A DNA stretch of 13,033 nt, taken from assembly GCA_027490875.1 (NCBI GenBank), contig JAIXXE010000044.1:1-13033 (forward strand), in the 5' to 3' direction. The stretch comes from Alphaproteobacteria bacterium. Lineage in GTDB: Bacteria > Pseudomonadota > Alphaproteobacteria > UBA2136 > UBA6156. The position numbers were made by a program, and so were the translations under genes. Below are positions 6,422 through 13,033 of this stretch, piece by piece (positions within the stretch are counted from its first letter, which is position 1; each line of letters begins with the position of its first letter). The notes beneath the pieces were generated by a model that saw nothing but the letters and a program-made list of their open reading frames with translations, had not been told where the DNA came from and made no database searches.

Positions 6422-8170
6422 ATGCCCTTCACCTGGTCCCCACCGCAGGCCGATGCGCTTCTTTCCAGCGAAAGCTACGTCTTGCTGGGCTGCCCCGGCA
6501 GCGGAAAAACCACCGCGCTGCTGGAAAAGGCGCGGTTGTTAGCCACCGCCGGCCAGCGGGTGATACTCACAACCTTTGCCTTTCGGGTGCTGGAAAACCT
6601 AAAGCAGCGGGGGGCGCCCGCCCTCACGCCCCACATTGCCAGCGGATTGCTGAAGGTTGGGACGCTCTACGACCTTGCGCTGCAAGCCGTGCAGCAAGGC
6701 GGGATTCAGTTAAACTTCGCCAGCAACAATCAGGTGCGGCAGCTGCTACGACAACTGATGGCCGAGGAATCCTTCCCCGGCACGCTGGAAGAGGCCGAAC
6801 ATATCATTCGCAGCGCCCGTGGGCGCGCCAAGCGACTGCCCGAATCCGACCGCTTCTACCCCTTCGTGAATGCCTACAAGACCAAGCTCGACAGCCTTGG
6901 GCTGAGCGACCGGCACGACCTCATTCGCCGCCACGTGTTGGGCATGAAGGAAGGCAGCCTGCCTGTATTGGCAACCGATTGGCTGCTGCTGGATGGCCTG
7001 CAAGATGCCACCGAACTTCAGCTGATTTGGCTACAGCTTCACCATACCCATGGCGTTCGTTTAGCCCTGACTGCCGATGATGACCTGACCGCCTTTGGGC
7101 GCGACGGCGCGCAAGGGGCCGCGGCCATTCAGCAGGTGCAGGGGTGGGAGCTGGAAACCCATACGCTCCCTGCCAGCCACCGCCTCACCGCCACGCTGGC
7201 CCCCAAACTTGCCAAACAAAGCCGGCTGTTGCGGCTGCGCCTTAACAAGCCCCAAACCACCGTGGCCGCCCCACTGGCCACCCAAGCGGGCGGCCTGCTG
7301 CCACCACTCAGCCACCGCACCTACCCGCACTTGCCGGTGCTGCATGCCGACCTGCTCGATATTGCGCAGCAATACCAGCAGCAAGGGCAGCGCCTTGGGC
7401 TCATCACCTACGATGATTTGAGCGCAGCAATTCTTACCCATCAGCTTCAGGCCCGAGGGCTTAACCCAGCGAGTTTCGCCCGCCTGATTTGGGAGGAACC
7501 TATCCCTCAAGTCATTTTGGCCAGCTTGCATATCCTGCTTGGTCAGGCCACGCCGCAATACTGCATGCTGTTGCTGTTGGGCCTTGGGCTACCAGCGGCG
7601 CAGGTGATGCACTGGCAAGGCCTTGGGGTGCTGAACGCCCCCGATTGGCTGGCCCAAGGTGCACCTTTGCCATTGGGGGCTGTTAGCTCGCCAACTGTTC
7701 AAAACCTCGCCCAACAGATTCGTTTTGCGTTACGCAGCGCCGATACCTTGTGGCAGCACCGAACATTGCCTCCGACCACAATTTTTAAGGCACTCTGGGC
7801 CGACTTGCTGCCGCTCATTCCCAATGCCGACCAAGCGCAGGCTTTGTTGGCGCTGGAAACGCTGCTCTCGCTTTCCGGCAAGCTTAACGAGGTACTCCCC
7901 CGCGTGATGACCGAAACGCTGCCCAACATGAACAGCCTGATTACCGTCGGTCCGGTGCGCGAAATGCGTAACCACCAGTTCGATGGCGCGGTGTTGGTCA
8001 ATGCGGCAGAAGGCGTTTGGCCACCCCCCATCAGCCCAACCCTGGGGGCCGACCACGACCACGAGCGCCGCATGTGGTTGCTGGCGTGCAGCCGCACCCG
8101 TGGTGGCCTGCTCCTTACTTCGGTGGGTGAACCCTGTGCCTTGGCGCGCGAGTTGCTGAACGACAAGTAG
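6422..8170 (+). CDS. UvrD/Rep-like SF1 helicase homologue with degenerate Walker B
   Basis: Superfamily 1A helicase-related protein of 582 residues, shorter than Rep/UvrD (about 670-720). Walker A is intact: GCPGSGKTT (23-31), preceded by a Q-motif-like PQADALLS. Motif Ia-like VILTTFAF is at 48-55. The Walker B region WLLLDGLQDAT (187-197) has Gly192 where DEAQD has the catalytic Glu. Motif III (canonical GDxxQSIY) appears as LTADDDLTAF (216-225) without its Gln. Motif IV-like LPASHR is at 249-254. The C-terminus has a recognisable motif V/VI region: FDGAVLVNAAEGVWP (520-534) and ERRMWLLACSRTRGGL (548-563). ATP binding is therefore likely; hydrolysis and unwinding are doubtful. The ATG at 6422 begins just before the Q-motif-like stretch; a longer in-frame opening from 6284 would overlap the upstream gene by 112 bp. 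A role in DNA processing for the element is inference. Confidence 0.75.
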   Translation: MPFTWSPPQADALLSSESYVLLGCPGSGKTTALLEKARLLATAGQRVILTTFAFRVLENLKQRGAPALTPHIASGLLKVGTLYDLALQAVQQGGIQLNFASNNQVRQLLRQLMAEESFPGTLEEAEHIIRSARGRAKRLPESDRFYPFVNAYKTKLDSLGLSDRHDLIRRHVLGMKEGSLPVLATDWLLLDGLQDATELQLIWLQLHHTHGVRLALTADDDLTAFGRDGAQGAAAIQQVQGWELETHTLPASHRLTATLAPKLAKQSRLLRLRLNKPQTTVAAPLATQAGGLLPPLSHRTYPHLPVLHADLLDIAQQYQQQGQRLGLITYDDLSAAILTHQLQARGLNPASFARLIWEEPIPQVILASLHILLGQATPQYCMLLLLGLGLPAAQVMHWQGLGVLNAPDWLAQGAPLPLGAVSSPTVQNLAQQIRFALRSADTLWQHRTLPPTTIFKALWADLLPLIPNADQAQALLALETLLSLSGKLNEVLPRVMTETLPNMNSLITVGPVREMRNHQFDGAVLVNAAEGVWPPPISPTLGADHDHERRMWLLACSRTRGGLLLTSVGEPCALARELLNDK

Positions 8171-8177
8171 TTTTAAA

Positions 8178-8195
8178 GCAGGGTTACATCCCTGC
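8178..8195 (+). other. Perfect stem-loop after the helicase gene
   Basis: GCAGGG-ttacat-CCCTGC forms a perfect 6-bp stem with a 6-base loop seven bases after the helicase stop. No T-run follows on the + strand, so it is a poor intrinsic terminator in that direction. Read on the - strand it is followed by TTTAAAA. It may slow or end transcription before the sigma-ParB gene or stabilise the mRNA end. Confidence 0.4.
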
Positions 8196-8207
8196 CACAA
8201 GGGGTGT

Positions 8208-8229
8208 CAGGAACGGGGGTTCCCCCCTG
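8208..8229 (+). other. GC-rich inverted repeat upstream of sigma-ParB gene
   Basis: CAGG...CCTG flank a core GGGGG-TT-CCCCC (8215-8226), with an alternative pairing GGAAC-GGGG-GTTCC (8210-8223). The CCCTGCC ends of this repeat and of the preceding hairpin are alike, so alternative pairing between them is possible. It could act as an operator or RNA switch in the 103-bp gap before the sigma-ParB gene. Confidence 0.35.
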
Positions 8230-8273
8230 CCGCTTGGGCGCTGGGTGGGCTAGAGTAAAAAAAAAGCCTCTGC

Positions 8274-10484
8274 ATGGCCCCGCGCAAACCAAAATCTGTT
8301 ACTCCCGCTGTTGCCGACCTTAAACAGGCCGATGAGGGCTACCAGCTCGCACGGAAACAGTCGGTACAGTACCTTCATACCCGCCGCCAGGCGATGTTTG
8401 CGTTGGCCCGCAATTACCACATCGATGCCGATGACCTGCATCAGGAAGCCTACGAAATCTTGCTGACCTGCCTGCGCGATTTTAACCCGCTTTACACCAA
8501 GGCCGATGGCAGCGTGGTCTCGGTTCAGTTCAACACCTTTTTTGGCAACAGGCTGGAAAACCGCGCCATGGAGCTCCGTAACCGCGACCCTGAATATCAG
8601 GCACGGCAAGCCCATATGGCCGAAATGAGCGACAGCGAACGTGATGAGTTCCGCAAAAGCCCGCCCTTGCTGGTGCAGCACCTCGATCAGGAAAGTACGC
8701 AGCAGGAGCATCTGGTGAGCGAAGTGAGCCATGCGCAGTCGCGTCGGCAGGTTTCGACCGGCGCCAAGCTGCTGCAAGATAGCTTTATCGAGCAAAAGCT
8801 CAACGACCTCATTGCCGCCGAGCGTGACGACAAACGCCGCGCCGCCTTGCAGCACGTGAAGGCGGGCGGGGTTAGCAGCTTCGAGGAAATCGCCTTTCAC
8901 TTTGGTGTGACTGACAGCCGCGCCAGCCAGATTTTTAACGAGCTGATGGACGCGTTCTACGTGCAGCGGTTGCTGACAGGCGACTTAAAGAGTGTCGGCT
9001 ACGACTTCCGCAAGCTCAGCTTGAACGACAAACGCGCCGCCCGGCTGCTGGCCGATGCCATTCGGGTGGCGACCGAGCGCGGCGACAGCCAACGCGCAGC
9101 CGCGATTACCACCACCTTTGGCCCCACCCACCCCGAGCTTGCCAAACAGCTTAATCAACTGTTGGCGCAGCACCCCAACGGCAGCCAAACCACCCCCATC
9201 GATTCTCACACCATTTTACCGGCCCAACTTACGGCCGAAGAGGACGCACAGTTCCCGCCTTTGGCCGTTGAGCTAAGGCCCTTGGTGGGCCTACAGGCCT
9301 TAGGGGTTAGCTTTCGCCCCCCCGAACCAACCGCGCCGGAAGACTACCCCCATATCAAACAGCTGACGGCGGGCTCGCCCGAAGACTGGCCTCCGCTGCT
9401 GGTTACCGAAGCCGGTGGGATTGTGGACGGCGAGCGGCGTTTGGCAGCCGCACGCGCACGAGGCCTGAAGCGGGTATTATGCCAAGTGCGGCAAATGCCA
9501 CCGGGCCCGCAGGGGTTGGCAGCGGCGCATCAGCTGCGCGTGGTGATGAACATGCGCGTGCGCAGCCCCAGCAAGCTGGAACTTTACAGCGCGATTTCTG
9601 CCCTGCTCAAGCTGGGCTTGGCGCAAGGCAAGATTGCCGAGTTGCTCGGCACCAGCCGCCCCAACGTGATTGTTTACGCCAAGCTGCTTAGTCAAGGCAC
9701 CGAGCGGCTGCAACAGCTCTTTACCGATGGCCAGCTGCAAATCACCAACGCCAGCAGCGCAGTCGATTTACCGCCCGAAGCGCAAGATAAACTGGCCGAC
9801 TTTATCCGGCTGCACGGCAGTGCTTGGAGCCGTGGGCCCCAGTTTGCCGAAGCCTACGAGGCGGCCGCGGCAGGCCAGCTGCACCGGCTCCTCCCCGATG
9901 CAAGCCCCCCTGCCACCGCGTTGACCCCCCGCATTGGGGTTCTTCCGGGTCAGTCGGTCATTCCAGCCATGCCAAGCCTGCATCCCATCGGTACCGAGGA
10001 CCATGCCGACGCCCCCGCAGGGTTTAATCCGCAGGTGGCCCTTGCACTCAAAAAACGCCAACAGGCGCTGGAAAATGCCCTGAACGATGCCGACATCTGG
10101 GCGCGCCAACGCGAGGCGACAATCGGCCAACAAACATCGCAAATTCAAGATCTTAGAAACAGCGTAGAAACACTTAAGCGCGAGCTGGAAGCCCAAAGCC
10201 TGCTGGAAATGGCCGACCATGAAACGCTTAACAATTACCTGAAAGATTACAAGAGCTTTCTTCAAATTCAAGAACGCTTTATCAGTGCCAAACAGCACCT
10301 CGAGCAAGCGGCCCGTCAGCTGCGGAGTGCCACCCTCACCCACCGGCAAAACCGTGAGCTGGAGCCATTGTTGGAACAAATTGCTGCCACGCAAACCCAA
10401 CTGCGGGTTCAGCTGATGAACAAGGGGGGCTCGGCCCCGGTTGGCCGACCAAGCGAAACCCCTGGCGAGCCTGTGACCTCTTGA
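8274..10484 (+). CDS. Sigma-70-like / ParB-like fusion protein with C-terminal coiled coil
   Basis: 736-residue multidomain DNA-binding protein. Residues 42-105 resemble sigma region 2: ALARNYHIDADDLHQEAYEI, then a conserved-looking F, an 11-residue insertion, and FNTFFGNRLENRAMELR, in the place of 'F-S-T-Y-A...I-R-x-A'. Residues 200-228 resemble the region 4 helix-turn-helix (SFEEIAFHFGVTDSRASQI). After a helical linker (232-315), residues 355-500 resemble ParB/KorB: PPLLVTEAGGIVDGERRLAAARARGL (split by the conserved GERR box, 386-389), then LGLAQGKIAELLGTSRPNV as helix-turn-helix (446-464). The usual ENxQR box is altered to MNMRV (425-429). Residues 590-715 are rich in E, Q, L and R and look coiled-coil. 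A stop at 8256 fixes ATG 8274 as the start; an A9 run precedes it and no Shine-Dalgarno is seen. A switch linking transcription and DNA segregation is inference. Confidence 0.7.
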   Translation: MAPRKPKSVTPAVADLKQADEGYQLARKQSVQYLHTRRQAMFALARNYHIDADDLHQEAYEILLTCLRDFNPLYTKADGSVVSVQFNTFFGNRLENRAMELRNRDPEYQARQAHMAEMSDSERDEFRKSPPLLVQHLDQESTQQEHLVSEVSHAQSRRQVSTGAKLLQDSFIEQKLNDLIAAERDDKRRAALQHVKAGGVSSFEEIAFHFGVTDSRASQIFNELMDAFYVQRLLTGDLKSVGYDFRKLSLNDKRAARLLADAIRVATERGDSQRAAAITTTFGPTHPELAKQLNQLLAQHPNGSQTTPIDSHTILPAQLTAEEDAQFPPLAVELRPLVGLQALGVSFRPPEPTAPEDYPHIKQLTAGSPEDWPPLLVTEAGGIVDGERRLAAARARGLKRVLCQVRQMPPGPQGLAAAHQLRVVMNMRVRSPSKLELYSAISALLKLGLAQGKIAELLGTSRPNVIVYAKLLSQGTERLQQLFTDGQLQITNASSAVDLPPEAQDKLADFIRLHGSAWSRGPQFAEAYEAAAAGQLHRLLPDASPPATALTPRIGVLPGQSVIPAMPSLHPIGTEDHADAPAGFNPQVALALKKRQQALENALNDADIWARQREATIGQQTSQIQDLRNSVETLKRELEAQSLLEMADHETLNNYLKDYKSFLQIQERFISAKQHLEQAARQLRSATLTHRQNRELEPLLEQIAATQTQLRVQLMNKGGSAPVGRPSETPGEPVTS

Positions 10485-10504
10485 AATCTTCACGCTCTAG
10501 GCCC

Positions 10505-12262
10505 ATGCTTATATTAATGGTGCGTCTGCCTGCCTGCTTGCTTGCGATTGTGGCCTTGGTTGGCCTTGCAGGCCTAAGCCATGCTCAACTTTCCAGAGAC
10601 GGCATCGTTGAAGAAGGCGGCAGTACCGACCTAACGGGTATTGGCCTGATGCAACCGACGCTGTTCCCTGGGCCAATCCCAACCACCGCCCAGCCCGATG
10701 GGATTGAATTACAAGGGTGCGGCACGGTTGGGGTGAACGATTACACGGGCCAGCTGTTTAACGACACCAGCGTGTTTGAAAAATTTAGAACCCAAGATGT
10801 AAACAGCGAGCTGGCCAAACAGCTGCTGACCTATAACTTTTCCATGCCCCAAACGGCGGCGCTCTTCGCCCAGCTTAACCAGTTTGGGAACGACCGTTTC
10901 AACCAGTTCAGGCAGGGGTGCGTGCTTAGTGCCCAGCAGGCCGATGCCCGCCAGCAATATGTTCGTAGCTGCATGAGTACCTTAGCAGAAAATGACGGCG
11001 CCATTCCCGACAGTCAGCTTCAGCCACAAACCACGGGGGCGGCACCCATCACAAACCCCGAAGAACTCCAGGCCCGCCGCACCGCCCGCGCTTTTGACCT
11101 GTGCACCCAGCAGTACAACGCTACGACCCGCGATTTGATGCGGCAATCGAGCGAGACCTATGCCCAATCGGTGCGCCGTGCGCAGGATGTAAACGCCATG
11201 TTGCGGCCCTTGCTGTGCCCTGCCAACAGCGGCGCGAGCGCGGCGGGTAGCGGTGGCAATATTACGCCCAACCGTGCCGCAAGCGGCAACGCCTGCTGGC
11301 TTAACCTGTTTTTGCCGCAGGTGCGACTGCTGGCCGAAGGCGTGAAAACGACCGCGCCCAATTCGCTGGCCAACAACTTTGGGGTTAACCCTGCCCCGCT
11401 GGATACCGCCACCCTGAGCGACGGCCTGCTGAGCACCTACTACCAGTTTCAGTCGGAATACTTTGACCCCTTCCTCACCAGCGTGCGTATGATGCGCAAC
11501 GGCAACCGCAGCAACGTCGAGCTGGCCGCCAAGGAAGCCTCGGCCCTGATTGATGACGTGGTGGCCGTAACCAACCCGCCACTACGCGATTTTACCTTTG
11601 GATACCTTAACTGCAAAAACCCCAACATCAGCATGCCAATCGAAGAGTTTGGCAAAACGCTGGTTGCCAAGTTTGGTGGCGACCAACAGGGCCCCACCCA
11701 GGATGGCCAAGCCTTGGGCGTGCAACGTGGCCCGTTTGCGTCCACCTCGTTTAACCCCTTGGCCGAGCGGATGGTGCCCAACAGCAGCCAACTAAGCACC
11801 GAACTTCAGGCCGACCGCAGCGACTTAGGCGAATTGCTCTTTGTCGCCCTTGGTTGCACCGCCAACCAGCGCATTACGGTGTTTAACCCCGAATTAACCG
11901 CCAACCTGATGAGCTGTGATGGCGAAGAAGAAACCGCCTTCTACGATATGGCCGGGCAGGATTTGGCGCTCAATGCCAGCCAGAGTGTTTTGGGACATGT
12001 TAAACAGCGCTTAACCTTGGTGATGGGGCGGCTGGAGTCGGGCGATGTCAGCGCGTTGCGCGCTCTCAATACCAATGAGGAAACCTTCGACAGCCCTGTC
12101 ATACGGGAACGCTTGGCCACTGCCATCCGTACCATCATGCTGCCGCATATTGAGCAGCAGCTTGAACGGCTGGATGAAATTGAAGGCTCGCGCGGTGAGT
12201 TTGGCAAACGGGTCAACCAACTTTACAACGATAGATCTGGCTGTTTGTTTGCTGGCGCCTAA
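10505..12262 (+). CDS. Unrecognised secreted cysteine-containing protein
   Basis: 585 residues from ATG 10505, with a clear signal peptide (hydrophobic run ACLLAIVALVGLAGL, ending SHA before Q). The mature chain is polar, Gln/Asn-rich and predicted mostly helical, with ten cysteines spread along it (contexts GCGTV, GCVLS, SCMST, LCTQQ, LCPAN, ACWLN, NCKNP, GCTAN, SCDGE, GCLFA). An even number suits disulfide bonding in the periplasm or outside the cell. No membrane helix follows the signal peptide. I do not recognise a family; size and cysteines vaguely recall F-type TraN/TraH/TraU mating-pair proteins, but no motif supports that. An in-frame TTG at 10481 overlaps the preceding TGA stop and would add a basic n-region (KSSRSR), so coupled translation with the sigma-ParB gene is possible. 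The chain ends at TAA, before a 166-bp gap. Confidence 0.72.
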   Translation: MLILMVRLPACLLAIVALVGLAGLSHAQLSRDGIVEEGGSTDLTGIGLMQPTLFPGPIPTTAQPDGIELQGCGTVGVNDYTGQLFNDTSVFEKFRTQDVNSELAKQLLTYNFSMPQTAALFAQLNQFGNDRFNQFRQGCVLSAQQADARQQYVRSCMSTLAENDGAIPDSQLQPQTTGAAPITNPEELQARRTARAFDLCTQQYNATTRDLMRQSSETYAQSVRRAQDVNAMLRPLLCPANSGASAAGSGGNITPNRAASGNACWLNLFLPQVRLLAEGVKTTAPNSLANNFGVNPAPLDTATLSDGLLSTYYQFQSEYFDPFLTSVRMMRNGNRSNVELAAKEASALIDDVVAVTNPPLRDFTFGYLNCKNPNISMPIEEFGKTLVAKFGGDQQGPTQDGQALGVQRGPFASTSFNPLAERMVPNSSQLSTELQADRSDLGELLFVALGCTANQRITVFNPELTANLMSCDGEEETAFYDMAGQDLALNASQSVLGHVKQRLTLVMGRLESGDVSALRALNTNEETFDSPVIRERLATAIRTIMLPHIEQQLERLDEIEGSRGEFGKRVNQLYNDRSGCLFAGA

Positions 12263-12280
12263 TGTGCTCTACTTTCTGTA

Positions 12281-12307
12281 GGTCAACGACCAAGGAGCGT
12301 CAACGCT
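12281..12307. repeat. Two short palindromes sharing a TCAACG core
   Basis: GGTC-aac-GACC (12281-12291) and AGCGT-ca-ACGCT (12296-12307) lie side by side, and the heptamer GTCAACG recurs at 12282-12288 and 12299-12305, 17 bp apart. Two spaced similar palindromes upstream of a promoter-like element look like an operator or a partition-type binding site. No bound protein is known; the nearby ParB-like protein is one candidate. Confidence 0.35.
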
Positions 12308-12349
12308 GAAAATCACGTCATTTGTCGCACCGGGGGCGCACTTGCTAAG

Positions 12350-12378
12350 GTGACAGTCCCTGTTTTTCTAGGCATAGT
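12350..12378 (+). promoter_or_regulatory. Putative promoter of the last open reading frame
   Basis: GTGACA (12350-12355, five of six matches to the -35 consensus), a 17-bp spacer, then CATAGT (12373-12378, four of six matches to the -10). The start site would be near 12385, about 45 bases before the ATG at 12429. A GTGCAC palindrome at 12383-12388 overlaps the predicted start site. Predicted by eye. Confidence 0.4.
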
Positions 12379-12428
12379 GGTGGTGCACATAATCACACCG
12401 ACCTAAAAAAGTTGCCAAAAAAGCACGG

Positions 12429-13033
12429 ATGAAAAACACCCTGAATACCCCCTTGCCCGAGGCCCCGCTGTTGGCCTTGGCAGGGCGCTGGGATTTAACC
12501 CGTGGCGAGCACCCAAGCCTGGCAGGGTCTTTGGCCGAAGTACTGGGCAGACTTCCGCTCTTTCCCAGCCGTGAGGAGTGGCTGGAGATCGAGGCCTTGG
12601 GGTTGCCGGTGCAATTGGCCAGCCACGGGCATCATACCATCCTGGATGCTGGCCCCCGCCACGCCGCCAACCCCGACCAGCTGGATGAATACCCGTTAGC
12701 GCCCGTATTTGTGCGGGATTTGTGTGGGCGCGTCATTCACACCGGCCTGTTGCCGCTGCCCACTCCGCCCGACTTACCGCTCTTTCCAGCTGGCTGCGCC
12801 GATGTTCCTGCGACCATGGTCGGAGCCGAGCATCTTGAAAACAGCATTTTTTGTCTCTGGAGCCTGCTGGATATCGCCCCCCCCATGGGGGTTAGCCCCG
12901 CGCAACAACCAGGCTGGCAGTTGCGCAGCGCCTACCCCAACCCAGCGGGCTACCCTTACAAAATCCGCCCTTACACCTTCTATGCCGATGGCTGGCGGTT
13001 ACCCCAAGTGCCAAGGCTCTTTGCGCGGCGTAA
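12429..13033 (+). CDS. Unrecognised protein, 3' end outside window
   Basis: An ATG at 12429 opens a frame of 201 codons with no stop before the window edge; the last two bases (AA) begin the next codon. Codon use and amino-acid composition look like those of the neighbouring genes, which supports real coding sequence. There is no signal peptide or membrane helix. The product is rich in Pro, Leu and aromatic residues (for example LFPSREEWLEIEALG near 44-58, LENSIFCLWSLLDIAPP near 136-152, YPYKIRPYTFYADGWRLP near 175-192) and looks like a soluble globular protein. I do not recognise the family. No Shine-Dalgarno motif is evident, and the promoter-like element and palindromes upstream suggest a separate transcription unit. 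Confidence 0.6.
   Translation, partial: MKNTLNTPLPEAPLLALAGRWDLTRGEHPSLAGSLAEVLGRLPLFPSREEWLEIEALGLPVQLASHGHHTILDAGPRHAANPDQLDEYPLAPVFVRDLCGRVIHTGLLPLPTPPDLPLFPAGCADVPATMVGAEHLENSIFCLWSLLDIAPPMGVSPAQQPGWQLRSAYPNPAGYPYKIRPYTFYADGWRLPQVPRLFARR

Noticed and set aside
6184..7080. 298-codon + strand frame bridging transglycosylase and helicase
   Set aside because: It overlaps the conserved C-terminal motifs of the transglycosylase and the Walker A region of the helicase in another frame; the product is low-complexity Arg/Pro/Ala-rich.
8234..8256. Possible promoter TTGGGC ... TAGAGT before the sigma-ParB gene
   Set aside because: The spacing is only 11 bp and no other -35-like hexamer lies at the right distance.
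8250..10493. Long - strand open frames opposite the sigma-ParB gene (about 216 and 241 codons)
   Set aside because: They mirror the codon pattern of the + strand gene, have no recognisable domains, and lie opposite well-supported motifs.
12502..12699. 65-codon + strand frame inside the last open frame
   Set aside because: It is nested in another frame of the longer 201-codon frame and has no independent support.
1..13033. tRNA/rRNA genes, CRISPR arrays, insertion sequences, att sites
   Set aside because: No cloverleaf-like segments, regularly spaced repeats, transposase or integrase genes, or flanking direct repeats were seen by eye.

Overview
The window is a gene-dense, GC-rich bacterial segment in which every supported gene lies on the + strand and the largest gap is 166 bp. 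Signal peptides, a MipA-type outer membrane protein, a periplasmic lytic transglycosylase and F-type conjugation proteins point to a Gram-negative proteobacterium. I lean to Alphaproteobacteria because the transglycosylase carries the 'DVGMMQIN...GRYHS' signature I associate with that group, but the sequence does not settle this. UGA is used as a normal stop at one gene end, so the genetic code looks standard.

Left part (1-2943), ordinary host genes: the 3' portion of trpS (tryptophanyl-tRNA synthetase, its N-terminus lies outside the window), a MipA/OmpV-type outer membrane protein, and a flippase-like membrane protein (LPG synthase transmembrane-region family).

Middle part (2944-6395), an envelope-spanning secretion module: after a promoter and the only strong Shine-Dalgarno site in the window come two tandem paralogous VirB2/TraA-like pilins, then TraL-, TraE- and TraK-like proteins in the F-plasmid order A-L-E-K. 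The traB gene that follows traK in F is absent. In its place, behind a -10 box that abuts the start codon, is a lytic transglycosylase that could open peptidoglycan for the apparatus.

Right part (6396-13033), accessory genes running the same way: a UvrD/Rep-like SF1 helicase homologue with a degenerate Walker B motif; a 736-residue protein that joins sigma-70-like regions 2 and 4 to a ParB/KorB-like domain and a C-terminal coiled coil; a secreted protein with ten cysteines in the mature chain and no recognised family; and an unrecognised open reading frame that runs off the right edge. No relaxase, coupling ATPase, VirB4/TraC or integrase is seen.

Most notable inference: the sigma-ParB fusion next to a partial F-type T4SS operon may be a dedicated regulator or segregation factor for this element, tying promoter use to centromere-like DNA binding. 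The domain reading is by eye; the function is a hypothesis.
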